From assembly GCA_030867875.1 (NCBI GenBank), contig JAOWCC010000044.1, positions 1,272,501 to 1,336,500 of the forward strand: DNA of 64,000 nucleotides, read 5' to 3'. Position 1 is the first letter of the stretch. Each line of letters begins with the position of its first letter. This document shows positions 20,458-31,054 of the stretch, piece after piece. The stretch comes from Actinernus sp. WN-2022. Taxonomy: Eukaryota; Cnidaria; Anthozoa; Actiniaria; Actinernidae. The translations under genes were made by a program, and so were the position numbers. The notes beneath the pieces were generated by a model. The model searched no databases. It had not been told where the DNA came from and was given only the letters and a program-made list of their open reading frames with translations.

Positions 20458-20771
20458 CCACAGGCACCCCAAGATCAAGTTACGAAAAATATAATAGTTA
20501 TAAGGGTTTGTATGGGAGCGTAATGAACTCCGTTTACTAGCCAGAATACCTTAATTGCCATTATGATGTCTTGTGTCATGTTTCTCTCCTTGTTGGGTGG
20601 TTTTAAACTAATTTCAGCCAGCTTAAAACCACCCAACAAGGAGAGAAATATGACACAAGACATCACAGTGGCAAGCTAATTCATTTTTTTTTTCAAATAA
20701 ATTACAGTATTTCTGGCTAGTAAACGGAGTTCAAGTTATATTTTCGTAACTTGAGGTTGGGGTGCCTGTGG
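20458..20771. mobile_element. Palindromic MITE, about 314 bp
   Basis: The ends CCACAGGCACCCCAAG and its near-complement at 20771 pair, followed by TCAAGTTACGAAAA and TTTTCGTAACTTGA. The centre (20565-20664) is a second, almost perfect palindrome built on CTCCTTGTTGGGTGGTTTTAA. GAACTCCGTTTACTAGCCAG also recurs inverted. The element is fold-back along most of its length. Confidence 0.75.
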
Positions 20772-20936
20772 TCAACCTGCCAAATAAACAAAGGATTTGC
20801 ACAACTTCGCATGAACCGTAAAGTGGTCTGTTATAATGAACTTTGTTGTTCCTTGCTACATACTAGACTTGTTGGCAACTCGCCCTTGCTCCAAGGGTTT
20901 TTCTCCGGGTTCTGCGGTTTTCTACCCTCCCAACCT

Positions 20937-21654
20937 CGTGACCAGGGTCTTCTCGGTTATATCCAAGATGGCGGCTACTTCGAGAGAAGACCCTGGTAAA
21001 GGCTGAACTGACACGTATTCTGATTGGCTCTTCGGTTATGACGGTTATGATTTTTATTGGCCAAACGGGCTGAGACCACGGAGATGATTCTTATATAGTT
21101 TAATTTTCTCAAATTTTATCAATAAAACGATTTTAAATAACCTTAAACCACGTTGTGTACGTAGAGCAATAGATGAAGTGTATTACTGGGTAGTTTTCTC
21201 GTAAGTTTCATCAGTGTGAAAGCCAGGAGAAGCCGTTTAACCTGAGCATGTGCTATCGATTGCTTCGTTTCAACGCTAACGGAAAATGAACGGCTTTTTA
21301 GGATTCTCTTCTAGCTTAGAAATATCCTGGTAGCATTGTGATACTCTTCCACTGTTTCTTTATTCAAGTAAACTCCAATTTGGGCAGTTTAGTAGACCTG
21401 TTTTCACCACATCGTACACCGCGTGGAAATACCGTTAATCGCATCTCGTTCACTCCGGATTGGGATACCGATGGTTTGTAGGCACGTGTTAAACATTTCC
21501 ATATTTAGCTTGGCCGCCAATATTGGATGCCCATATCATGTGATTGAAATCTCCAGGATTTCTGGAGATTTTTGGTCACGTGATTCAGCCTTTACCAGGA
21601 TCTTCTCTCGGAGTAGCCGCCATCTTGGATCTGACCGAGAAGACCCTGGTCACG
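20937..21654. mobile_element. MITE with 21-bp perfect core inverted repeats
   Basis: CGTGACCAGGGTCTTCTCGG at 20937 is exactly complementary to the right end at 21654, and the match extends with gaps for about 65 bp, including AAGATGGCGGCTACT. The interior of about 590 bp has no coding domain. It lies upstream of the first recognisable channel exon. Confidence 0.75.
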
Positions 21655-21902
21655 AAGTTGCTACCCTCCTAAAAAAACTAACCCAAATCAGTCCAATTCG
21701 ACCGAGGAATCCGTGTCCCCAGAAACCAACACGCTAAATTCCAATTCGATCTGTTGTTTGGCCGGATCCTGACTTTGATCAGCTCCTATGGTCAGTATGG
21801 TTGTTTCTGTTCTAGATAGAAAGATTCAGAGTACCCGATTAGTAGATCCTATCTAGGGTCAGCTAGAAGACAAGACACGTAAATACAGTTTATTTTTAAC
21901 AG

Positions 21903-21997
21903 GAGTATAAAGTAAATCGTTCCCAGTTTCCCAATAATTTCTTCCTTGGATCGTACGAAGGCTTTTGGTGGGCTTTCGTTTCCATGACAACAGTTGG
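21903..21997 (+). CDS. K+-filter ionotropic glutamate-receptor-like channel: pore exon 1
   Basis: Flanked by a good acceptor (TTTTTAACAG) and donor (GG then GTAAGC). It encodes 31 codons plus two bases: EYKVNRSQFPNNFFLG..., then YEGFWWAFVSMTTVG. The last part is a pore helix and the start of a potassium-channel selectivity filter. Exons for the first ligand lobe and first membrane helix are not found upstream in the window; they may lie beyond it or be lost. The phase (2) matches the next exon. Confidence 0.75.
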
Positions 21998-22413
21998 GTA
22001 AGCCATATATCCTTATATTATCAATAAAGTTGTGTTAGATTTCATTAGTGTTCTTTCATATTTCTATAGAAATAGTTGAACATCACCCCAAAACTCAGCA
22101 TTCTCTTCCTCGCTTTCTTTTCATTCGGAAGCAAAAAAAGAAGCCATATTCTCCGCCTGCGACGCGACGGTTCAACTTACAAAGCGGGAAAAGTACGTAA
22201 CTCTCTCTGTAGATGATAGGAATCAGCTAACTTGTGTCCGTTCATATTTCTCCGAAATGGCATAAATATTCCTGCATATTTAAAGTATTTTCCAGCTTGT
22301 TTTGGTCAAGCATCAGTTCTTTAGCTAGACGTTTTAAATAAGATTATTATATAAGATACCTTATAATTAACATGAAAATGCAAGCAGGTTTATAAATTCT
22401 TATTTGTTATTTG
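21998..22413 (+). other. Intron with TG acceptor
   Basis: The 416-bp intron starts GTAAGC and, by reading-frame continuity across the filter motif, must end ...TTCTTATTTGTTATTTG. The pyrimidine tract is in place but the final AG is TG. It may be a rare GT-TG intron or a disabling mutation. Confidence 0.55.
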
Positions 22414-22570
22414 GTATGGTGACAAGACTCCAAAGGCAGTGTGGGGTCGTATGTTTGGCGTTCTGTGGATTATGACTGGACTGGTTATCATAGCAACGTT
22501 CACCGCCGCTGTAACCGGCGCGCTAAACACAGGGCTGACTTACTACACATACCGCAGAGTAGGAAAGCGC
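22414..22570 (+). CDS. K+-filter glutamate-receptor-like channel: filter and M2/M3 exon
   Basis: The exon completes the filter (G-YGDKTP) and continues with WGRMFGVLWIMTGLVIIATF, a membrane helix ending TAAVTGALNTGL, then TYYTYRRVGKR at a good donor (CGC then GTAAGG). The join to the preceding exon is exact in frame (one base completes the glycine codon). However, the intron end implied is TTATTTG, a TG rather than AG acceptor. Potassium-type filters in glutamate receptors are known from cyanobacterial GluR0 and rotifer AvGluR1. Confidence 0.75.
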
Positions 22571-22757
22571 GTAAGGAATAAATAGAGAGCTTAAGCACGA
22601 GACGTTCGTGAGTCACGGACAGCACCGAAAGTCAAATGTTCGTCTTTTTGGCGCATTTTGACGTCCGCACGTCTGTAGCGTGACGTCAGAGAGGTCAAAA
22701 CGTTTCTTGGCCAGAAACGCCAAATACAGGTGGCCGTCCGTGACTCATTTTCACGAT

Positions 22758-22887
22758 GTAGCCTGCTAGCGGCTCTTATGGGTGGTTTGTTTGCTAATTT
22801 ATTATCGGATTTGGCTACCTGTGGCGCCCGCTCCCCCCTCCTTCCCTTAGCAAACAAACACCCATAAGAGCCGCTAGCAGGCTAGAT
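22758..22887. mobile_element. Hairpin MITE with CACGAT flanking duplication
   Basis: AGCCTGCTAGCGGCTCTTAT near the left end is perfectly complementary to the right end. The arms are about 36 bp and extend to TTTGTTTGCTAA. CACGAT is present directly on both sides (22752-22757 and 22888-22893), a possible 6-bp target duplication. Confidence 0.7.
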
Positions 22888-22893
22888 CACGAT

Positions 22894-23547
22894 GGTGCTT
22901 CGTTTTCTAATCTTGTTTACATCATTAACTCGTACAATGTGTGAAAGTTGCTGAAAAATACAATGTGTGCAACGTCGATTCATGACACACACTTTCTTAA
23001 AGTCCTTCTTAGCCCCCGGCACGAAGGGCTTTTCCCACTTGCAGCGCGCGCCAAATTTACCGGTTGAATTTTCAACTGGAGGCGTGGCTTATGACGTACT
23101 AAGATTTGCTCAATCACAAAGCGTCAATTCTTCAGGCATTGTACATGTATGTTGACGTGTCAAGTCCGTCGACCGTGGATGTGGTATTTACAATTTGATT
23201 GTACTTTGGAAGAGTTTGGCAAAGGCGCGAAATGTAAGCTCCGCTCCTGAAACGTGTTTTCGCGCCAAAACGTAATGCCCCGATTCAATTTCCTGCAAGT
23301 GAAACAAGTGAAACAAGTCGAACTCGCCTCTCGCTTCGATTCTCGCGCTCGCTTTTTGACCCAGTAATCACTTACCCAATGACTCAGCGAGTTCGACTTG
23401 GAGTAAGTCTATTCATGACACAGCATACTGCACTCTGCATGTTGCATTAATTGTGAACGTTGTGCATACTCAGATCCGGTGAAACAAATGCAAATATAAT
23501 AATAAGATCGGATCTATCTCTTTATAAGTAACATAATTATTCCTTCT
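22894..23547. other. Intronic non-coding stretch
   Basis: No recognisable repeat apart from a short plus-strand frame at 22967-23155, which shows no motif. Confidence 0.4.
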
Positions 23548-23690
23548 GTAGGAATTGTAGGATTCCTACTGTGACGTCATATTCCTACAACCATAATACC
23601 TAACCCTAACCCTGACCCCAAACCTAACCCTAATTTAGGATGTTTACTGAGCTAATTTGTAATTCATACAGACATTCCTACAATTCTTAC
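23548..23690. mobile_element. Small MITE carrying a telomere-like run
   Basis: GTAGGAATTGTAGGA at the left and TCCTACAATTCTTAC at the right form 15-bp inverted ends with one mismatch. Inside, 23599-23632 is a degenerate CCTAAC/CCCTAA run, the complement of the metazoan telomere repeat TTAGGG. Confidence 0.55.
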
Positions 23691-24019
23691 CGATAGAATA
23701 ATTGCTGCGCAGCGAGCGAAGCAGCAATTAATACTCGCAACGCATTCCGTTAATTTGCTGTTTCGACCACAACCCCTTGCGTGGGCAACCACAATGCGCC
23801 CCTCCCCTCCCCAGTGGAGGACATGTTTTTGCAGCCACTGATATGATACTGAAGGGAAAGATCCTCGCGTCATTGATAGACTATAATTACTGTGTAGATT
23901 ATAGGCTTGGTTGTTTGTATTCTCTGACATTTAAGCTTCCTTCTTAATTCAGAGAATACTGGTACCATAATAGTCTCCATTGGGTAGGACAAGAGCCCCG
24001 GGGAGGGCGATTTTTTTTC

Positions 24020-25080
24020 CAGCCTAGTTCATTGCGCATCCCTTTCTGCGCATAATTTTGTTTAGCAATTGGTGAAGCATAACACAATTGTCTACTTTAT
24101 ATATATTGTATAATCCAATATGGCGACTATCCCAATCGCGATGTAACGAACAGCTTCATTTATCAGCAAATTGAATAAGATTTATTCATTTCATACCAAA
24201 TATGAATATTATCTGACAATGAGAATTATGATACTGGACATATGTAGTAATCCTATCGGCGTTTCGATCCCAACAGCAATATTGCCGTCAAGAGTTTGAA
24301 TAGTCCGAAGTCGAAGACCAAACCATGTCGAGTGCTCAACTAGCAATACGAATTTCAGCTTCCAAACAACGAATTTCACCTTCAGAACTATTCTGTTGCG
24401 AGTACCAAATGACCTAGAAACACAAAGATGCGGCTCGACCGATGAACGGATTACCCTGTTCGTCGAACAAACTAGGCTGTGAATCGATTATACAGCCCAC
24501 TTCATTGCGCATACCCTACTGCGCATCGAAGTTTTAGCAATTGGTGACCGTGGCAAAATGCGTGGCATTCTATTATCCAAGATGGCGGCAGTGTTGTTTA
24601 CATGTACGTACTCGAGCCGTGAGAGTGTCTGAACGAGTTTAACAATGCGCTGACAGAGGAGCTAAGAAGTACTGGCTGGAATAACAATATCAATTATCAG
24701 CTAAATATCAAGCCTGAAACAATACTTATTACAAACTCCTGGGAGACTCGATCGAGGAAACACGCACGTTTTAAATCCGGTTTTAAAATATAAATGTATA
24801 GCTCTCCTTTATACTTTTGTATAAAGCAGCTAGTAGGGATACCAAATCAGCTTTGGACATTGGAATTTACACCTTCAGAAGTCTTATGTTGCGAGTATCA
24901 AATGGTCCCTAGACTCAGATGTGACTCCAACGAACTGGGCTGTAAATCAAACGTACAGCCTAGTTTATTGCGCATGCGCATGGTCTTCTGCGCATTAGAA
25001 GATTTGAAAGACCTGTGCAGGACAACAACTTCAAAGGTGAGACATTTTATTATAGTTTACAGCATTATTGAAAACAATTG
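24020..25080. repeat. Tandem units with inverted ends, 463-473 bp
   Basis: CAGCCTAGTTCATTGCGCAT starts at 24020, and related starts lie at 24493 (CAGCCCACTTCATTGCGCAT) and 24956 (CAGCCTAGTTTATTGCGCAT). Units one and two end in AACTAGGCTG or AACTGGGCTG, the inverse of their starts, so each is a MITE-like body. About 13 bp separates them. The plus-strand frame over unit two to three (24794-25081) is probably not a gene. Confidence 0.7.
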
Positions 25081-25139
25081 ATACATCCACAAGTCCTGAT
25101 TTAATTTTTAAGACATGATGAAAATGTCCTCATTTATGT

Positions 25140-25400
25140 GTCGCCTTTCAGCCAATTAGCGATTTCCACGTCACATGCTTACCCTTGCTTTGAACAACAG
25201 GGCCCAGGTCCAAGTATTGTTTATAAAATAAATCAAACAATACATGGATGTGTATATTATGGAATTGATCTTCTCTTGTTCAACTCGATATCTCACTCTT
25301 GATATCTCACAACTTGATATCTCACTCATTCGCTGCGCTCACTCATGAGATATCATCAAGTTAAACACTCGAAGATAAATTCCATATCTCCACGTGCCCA
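25140..25400. mobile_element. Fold-back repeat rich in GATATCTC, copy 1
   Basis: ATCTTCTCTTGTTCAACTCG followed by repeated GATATCTCAC is complemented by TGAGATATCATCAAGTTAAA and a GAAGATAAATTCCATAT end. Left of it lies AACAATACATGG and GGGCCCAGGTCCAAGTATTG. The same composite occurs inverted at 28240-28500 and, diverged, at 45235-45475. Confidence 0.65.
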
Positions 25401-25465
25401 ACTAGCTGACCCATAATTATGTTACACGCAAATTGATGCTATCTTGAAATCATGCAGCATGCTAG

Positions 25466-25603
25466 TTGAAGGGCTGTGTGACACTAGGGCATAAGTGACT
25501 GCCAATCAAATTCTAAATTCTCCTTCAAGATCTTTGTTTTTTAAGTGAGAATTTAGAATGTGATCAGGAGTCACTTATGCTCTTGTTGCACAAAGCCCTT
25601 CAA
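25466..25603. mobile_element. 138-bp palindromic MITE, copy 1
   Basis: The ends TTGAAGGGCTGTGTG and CACAAAGCCCTTCAA pair, and the complementarity continues through CATAAGTGACT and TTCTAAATTCT. Further copies lie at 26352-26495 (diverged) and 28037-28173 (palindrome right arm). Confidence 0.7.
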
Positions 25604-26351
25604 TTAGCAATCAGCAATATCTGTTGCAATCTTGAGATCACTGTATAATGAGCCAATAATTATTTTCTTTTTCTGGAAATGGAAAGAAGATGTTAAATGC
25701 TCAAAATAGGTTCTCAATCGTCCTCAGTCCATAGTCGATTAAATGCAAGATGTAATCCAGCAGCAAAATTGGGAAACAAAATATTTTCTGGGATGGCCAA
25801 CATTGTACATGTACATGTAAGCAGCTTAATATGTATAGTAAATACATGTACTATAATATCCCATGATTACTATAGCTATTACAAGTACTTCTTTACAAAG
25901 TTCTAGGTTTCAACATTAGCAGCAGCACCAAATACATGCACTCACTGTCACTGAATACCTATTTCACACTGAATACTTATAGGTTAATTAATATTTTTAC
26001 AACAATTGCTCAGTTTCTCATTTTCTGTTTGGTTTATTGCCATGGGAGATAAGGACATACCATGGATTGTGTCATTGCTCCTGTCACGGATTACATAATA
26101 GCGCATACTAAAATACTTTCTCCCACAATTTCCATTGTTTTCAAAGGTTTTCCGCTTCACTATTTCTGGTGGTGGCTGTAAAAACAAATTTAGGGTAGTT
26201 TACTTGATACATGTATATCCTCTTATTTACCATGGTTTGCATCATTGCATGGTCACATTATTGTGGATTTATGCTGGTAAATAAGAGGACATACTGATAA
26301 ACTATCCTAAATAAAAAAAAAAATTGTGGGAATATTATCATGTACCATAAA

Positions 26352-26495
26352 TTGAAAGGCTGTGTGAAAAAAGGGTGTAAGTACTTGACCCTTGATCACA
26401 TTCTAAATTCTCCCTTAGAAAACAAAGAAATTGAAGGAGCATTGAAAATCTAATCAGGAGACACTTGTATGCCCTTTTTGCACACAGCCCTTCAA
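26352..26495. mobile_element. Palindromic MITE, diverged copy 2
   Basis: TTGAAAGGCTGTGTG and CACACAGCCCTTCAA form the ends, with the shared internal GATCACATTCTAAATTCT. It is the same family as 25466-25603 but older. Confidence 0.65.
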
Positions 26496-26717
26496 TTGTG
26501 CAAGGTGTACATACATGCATGTATTGCAGTCCTGCTCCATTATTTTGTTGTCCACAAAAACAGTGATGTGTTGGATGTATAATTTAAAACTGCTGTACTA
26601 ATAATTATTATTATTGACACTAAAGTCAAAATTCTGAATGAAGGAAACATGTTACAAGTACGATTTGTAACAATTGATAGAAAACAAATTGTAGCTGCAA
26701 TTTATACAGTATGGGAG

Positions 26718-26921
26718 CTAAAATGTTCCTGCATTTTGCTGGTTACTGGCTGCATTTTTTGACAATGAATGCTGCAGTTTGGGATGCCTAATTTTTTTCC
26801 TTTTTGGCATAAGATATCCAGGCAGCTCTTGGCTGCACTTCTTAGTGCCTATTGCAGGACGACCCTGGGCAGCCTTTTTCATTCCCTTTGTTGTTCCCAC
26901 AGATTGCAATTCTTTTCCCAT
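26718..26921 (-). CDS. Possible 3' exon of the loop gene
   Basis: A basic frame (KGMKKAAQGRPAIGTKKC... then MPKRKKIRHPKLQHSLSKN) ends in a stop at 26718. An acceptor-like CCTCTGAG lies just upstream at about 26926. It could be the C-terminal exon of the gene whose other exon is 27055-27435. The family is not recognised. Confidence 0.25.
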   Translation of the reverse strand: MGKELQSVGTTKGMKKAAQGRPAIGTKKCSQELPGYLMPKRKKIRHPKLQHSLSKNAASNQQNAGTF

Positions 26922-27054
26922 ACCTTCTCAGAGGTGTGTTTTCTTTTTTACTTACTGAGTGTGCTCTAACACTGGCAAACTGATGAAAAGCTGATGCTAT
27001 TTGAGATGTTATTTTTCTCATTAGCCATTTTCTGATAGCGTTCACAGAACTTAC

Positions 27055-27435
27055 AATGTATTTACCCCTGAAACTAAGTTAATATCATTTGTTTCAAGTG
27101 TTTTTGAGAGATATTTTAAAATACATTTAAGTCTTTCCTTAACTGAAACAATAGTGTTTGGATCATCGGTTTGGTTCTCTTCTAGTACAGCAGTACTATT
27201 GTTAATGTCTGTTCTTTTATCAGCAACAAACTCTGTAGTAGGACAATCTGTCATTACATCTGTGTCACATGTATTTTCAAGTACATGCTGGCTAGACTGG
27301 GGAGAGCTTTGGTCTTTTTGAAAAAGACAAGCATAGAATGCTAAGTCATTTGCTTTCTCTCCAAGTGCAAGTTTTGCATACTGCTGCCTACCAAATGCAT
27401 TTAGCGATGGAATAAAATTCAAGCATGGTACCCTG
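27055..27435 (-). CDS. Probable exon of unknown protein in the palindrome loop
   Basis: Read on the minus strand, an acceptor-like AAATACAG precedes an open frame that includes SLNAFGRQQYAKLALGEKAN and DLAFYACLFQ. The frame ends at a strong donor (ACATT then GTAAGT at 27053-27048). The first third looks globular; the rest is acidic and serine/threonine-rich (TCDTDVMTDCPTTEF). No start codon is needed if it is internal. I do not recognise the domain. It lies antisense to the surrounding channel gene, so it may belong to a mobile element. Confidence 0.4.
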
Positions 27436-28036
27436 TATTTGATGACAACAGCAGCCTGATGTTTACATGGCTGGCCAGTTGCCCCTATGGGAATCCTTTA
27501 GGATTCTTATCAGAGCCTCAGCAAAATTTTAGTATGCGCTATTATGTAATCCGTGACAGGAGCAATGACACAATCCGTGGTATGTCCTTATCTCCCATGG
27601 CAATAAACCAAACAGAAAATGAGAAACTGAGCAATTGTTGTAAAAATATTAATTTACCTTAGTATAAGTATTCAGTGTGAAATAGGTATTCAGTGACAGT
27701 GAGTGCATGTATTTGGTGCTGCTGCTAATGTTGAAACCTAGAACTTTGTAAAGAAGTACTTGTAATAGCTATGGTAATCATGGGATATTATAGTACATGT
27801 ATTTACTATACATATTAAGCTGCTTACATGTACATGTACAATGTTGGCCATCCCAGAAAATATTTTGTTTCCCAATTTTGCTGCTGGATTACATCTTGCA
27901 TTTAATCGACTATGGACTGAGGACGATTGAGAACCTATTTTGAGCACATCTTCTTTCCATTTCCAGAAAAAGAAAATAATTATTGGCTCATTATACAGTG
28001 ATCTCAAGATTGCAACAGATATTGCTGATTGCTAAT

Positions 28037-28173
28037 TGAAGGGCTTTGTGCAACAAGAGCATAAGTGACTCCTGATCACATTCTAAATTCTCACTTAAAA
28101 AACAAAGATCTTGAAGGAGAATTTAGAATTTGATTGGCAGTCACTTATGCCCTAGTGTCACACAGCCCTTCAA
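28037..28173. mobile_element. Palindromic MITE, copy 3 in right arm
   Basis: The inverted counterpart of 25466-25603, with the same TTGAAGGGCT ends. Confidence 0.65.
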
Positions 28174-28239
28174 CTAGCATGCTGCATGATTTCAAGATAG
28201 CATCAATTTGCGTGTAACATAATTATGGGTCAGCTAGTT

Positions 28240-28500
28240 GGGCACGTGGAGATATGGAATTTATCTTCGAGTGTTTAACTTGATGATATCTCATGAGTGA
28301 GCGCAGCGAATGAGTGAGATATCAAGTTGTGAGATATCAAGAGTGAGATATCGAGTTGAACAAGAGAAGATCAATTCCATAATATACACATCCATGTATT
28401 GTTTGATTTATTTTATAAACAATACTTGGACCTGGGCCCTGTTGTTCAAAGCAAGGGTAAGCATGTGACGTGGAAATCGCTAATTGGCTGAAAGGCGACA
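28240..28500. mobile_element. Fold-back GATATCTC repeat, copy 2
   Basis: The inverted counterpart of 25140-25400 in the right arm. Confidence 0.65.
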
Positions 28501-29075
28501 CATAAATGAGGACATTTTCATCATGTCTTAAAAATTAAATCAGGACTTGTGGATGTATCAATTGTTTTCAATAATGCTGTAAACTGTAATAAAATGTCTC
28601 ACCTTTGAAGTTGTTGTCCTGCACAGGTCTTTCAAATCTTCTAATGCGCAGAAGACCATGCACATGCGCAATAAACTAGGCTGTACGTTTGATTTACAGC
28701 CCAGTTCGTTGGAGTCACATCTGAGTCTAGGGACCATTTGATACTCGCAACATAAGACTTCTGAAGGTGTAAATTCCAATGTCCAAAGCTGATTTGGTAT
28801 CCCTACTAGCTGCTTTATACAAAAGTATAAAGGAGAGCTATACATTTATATTTTAAAACCGGATTTAAAACGTGCGTGTTTCCTCGATCGAGTCTCCCAG
28901 GAGTTTGTAATAAGTATTGTTTCAGGCTTGATATTTAGCTGATAATTGATATTGTTATTCCAGCCAGTACTTCTTAGCTCCTCTGTCAGCGCATTGTTAA
29001 ACTCGTTCAGACACTCTCACGGCTCGAGTACGTACATGTAAACAAAACTGCCGCCATCTTGGATAATAGAATGCC

Positions 29076-31054
29076 GAACTTGGAGATACTAAATACGATA
29101 CTCCACTCGGGAAGGCTGAAGCGTTTAACATCTATTTCGCCTCCACATTCAGACAGCCCAATCTGGCCACCGCTATCCCAGCCGTCGAGCCCTTCACTAC
29201 AGCTACTTTATCCAATGTTGTGCTATCCTTATCTGATGTGTTGAGAAATCTGGTCACCTTAGACGTATCCAAGGCCGTTGGCCCAGACGGTATCCCTTCA
29301 CGTCTGCTCAGGGAATGTGCAATTCAGATCGCTCCATCACTTACAAGGCTATTCAATCTGTCCTTGTTCTGTGGAAAGTTTCCAGCTGACTGGAAGGAAG
29401 CAAATATAACACCGATCTTCAAGAAAGACTCAAAAAAACTTGTTAGTAATTATAGACCTATATCTTTACTTCCCATCATAAGTAAGGTCTTTGAAAAATG
29501 CGTTCTAAAAAACACGCTACCGTACTTCTTGCAGGTTATCTCTGATTCCCAGTTTGGGTTCTTAGAGGGGAGGTCTTGTATTTCTCAACTACTTACCGTC
29601 TTTCACGAAATAGGTGCCTTATTAGACAAAAATATTGAGACGGATATTCTATATCTAGATTTCGCTAAGGCTTTTGATTCGATCAATCACATAAAGCTAC
29701 TAACTAAGTTGAGGTTATACGGGGTAGCTGGTGCACTGTGGGATTGGTTCGCCGATTACCTCAGCAATCGCAGGCAACGTGTTGTCATCGAAGGGTCCAG
29801 TTCCAGCTGGACGCCTGTGGTTTCTGGGGTCCCACAGGGCAGCATCCTGGGTCCGATACTTTTCCTTTTATATGTAAACGATCTTCCCAGTGTAACCTCG
29901 GCTAGTACTAGGTCAGTCATGTTCGCTGACGATACCAAATGTTACCGCTCTCAGAAATCTCAGCAAGACGTTTTGGCTCTCCAGTATGACCTAAACGGTT
30001 TGGTCAGCTGGAGTGTCAAATGGGACTTAGCTTTCAATTCCAGTAAATGCGAGGTTCTTAAAATCTCTAGAAGACGCAATCCACTGGTGCGTCTCTATAA
30101 CATCGACCACGACGCCTTAAAAGAGAGTAGCTCTCAAAAAGATTTAGGTATTATCATTTCAAATGATCTGCGCTGGCACAACCAAGTAGTGTCGGTGGTA
30201 GCTAAGTCAAATAAGGTTTTGGGTTTCCTGAGACGTAATACCCCTAACTCTTTAGGGGTAACGCTGCGTCGTACCCTTTATCTTACGCTAGTGCGTTCCA
30301 TTATGTGCTACGGTAGTCAGGTTTGGGCCCCGCAGTCAAGCTCTAGAGATATCCAACTTCTCGAACGTATTCAGCGCCGCGCAACCAAATTCATGTTAAA
30401 AGTAGACTTACCCTATAAAGATAGGCTACTTAAACTTAATCTACTGCCACTTTCATACTGGCTAGAATATCTAGACCTCATATATTTGTTTAAGTGTCGC
30501 CTTAAGCTTAACAATACCGATCTATCTAGTTATGTAACTCCATGCTCGCTTTCATCAAGATCTACAAGAAGCACTACTGGTTCAGACTACAAGCTTAACC
30601 CATGCAAAACATCTACTTATAGGGATTCTTTCTTTAATCGCATAGTTATTCTATGGAACTCGCTGCCTTTAAATATTAAGTCCTGTAGTTCAATTTCGTC
30701 TTTCAAAACATTGCTACGAGCTCACTATCTTGCGCTTTTGCTTTCCACTTTTGACCCTGATCGCATTAGAACCTATAAAACTATCTGTTCTAAATGCCGA
30801 TCTACTAACACATCTACTATTTGTTGCCGCTAACTTTTTTCTGCGCTTATTTACTTGTACTTGGCCGGCCGACCAAATGTACAAATGTACACTATTATTA
30901 TATATTTTTTTGCATCATATATTTTACATTTCATGCTTAATACATTATTCATAGTTCTATCTGTAATGTATTGTCAGTGTATTCGTATTTGTCTCAGGCT
31001 GAGCTCGTCTGGACCTAGAGTCTGTTTCTCAGCCTGAGTTAAGCTATTAAATAA
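29076..31054 (+). mobile_element. 5'-truncated CR1/L2-type LINE
   Basis: It inserts into the right palindrome arm with a short target duplication AATGCC (29070-29075 and 31055-31060); the left arm shows the empty site. The copy lacks the endonuclease and begins within the region before reverse transcriptase. It has a 3' part with ATTAAATAA just before the duplication. Confidence 0.85.
29220..30833 (+). CDS. LINE reverse transcriptase, intact frame but 5'-truncated
   Basis: The frame is open from the insertion edge (about 29077) to TAA at 30831-30833; 29220 is not an ATG. It shows VGPDGIPSRLL, NYRPISLLPIISKVFE, LYLDFAKAFDSINH (motif A, DFAKAFD), GVPQGSILGPILF, MFADDTKCY (catalytic ADD), then thumb and C-terminal parts (LTLVRSIMCYGSQVWAPQ). 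The polymerase aspartates are all present. The missing 5' end leaves no endonuclease, and no start codon belongs to the gene, so it is a dead-on-arrival copy with little decay. Confidence 0.85.
   Translation: MLSLSDVLRNLVTLDVSKAVGPDGIPSRLLRECAIQIAPSLTRLFNLSLFCGKFPADWKEANITPIFKKDSKKLVSNYRPISLLPIISKVFEKCVLKNTLPYFLQVISDSQFGFLEGRSCISQLLTVFHEIGALLDKNIETDILYLDFAKAFDSINHIKLLTKLRLYGVAGALWDWFADYLSNRRQRVVIEGSSSSWTPVVSGVPQGSILGPILFLLYVNDLPSVTSASTRSVMFADDTKCYRSQKSQQDVLALQYDLNGLVSWSVKWDLAFNSSKCEVLKISRRRNPLVRLYNIDHDALKESSSQKDLGIIISNDLRWHNQVVSVVAKSNKVLGFLRRNTPNSLGVTLRRTLYLTLVRSIMCYGSQVWAPQSSSRDIQLLERIQRRATKFMLKVDLPYKDRLLKLNLLPLSYWLEYLDLIYLFKCRLKLNNTDLSSYVTPCSLSSRSTRSTTGSDYKLNPCKTSTYRDSFFNRIVILWNSLPLNIKSCSSISSFKTLLRAHYLALLLSTFDPDRIRTYKTICSKCRSTNTSTICCR

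Larger units (their letters stand above)
24005..26114. repeat. Giant palindrome, left arm (2.1 kb)
   Basis: This arm is matched base for base, inverted, by 27526-31621 once the LINE at 29076-31054 is removed. Across the shared 95-codon frame at 24794-25081 only two residues differ from the right arm. The arm contains two to three tandem 463-473-bp units, a GATATCTC-rich fold-back repeat and a 138-bp MITE. Confidence 0.9.
26115..27525. other. Unique spacer of the giant palindrome
   Basis: The 1.4 kb between the arms holds a diverged 144-bp MITE (26352-26495) and a minus-strand gene fragment with splice-like ends (27055-27435, perhaps 26718-26921). It would form the loop of the palindrome. Confidence 0.6.

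Noticed and set aside
24794..25081. A 95-codon conserved protein present twice in the window
   Set aside because: The second copy is simply the other arm of the palindrome, and the frame crosses the border of MITE-like units.
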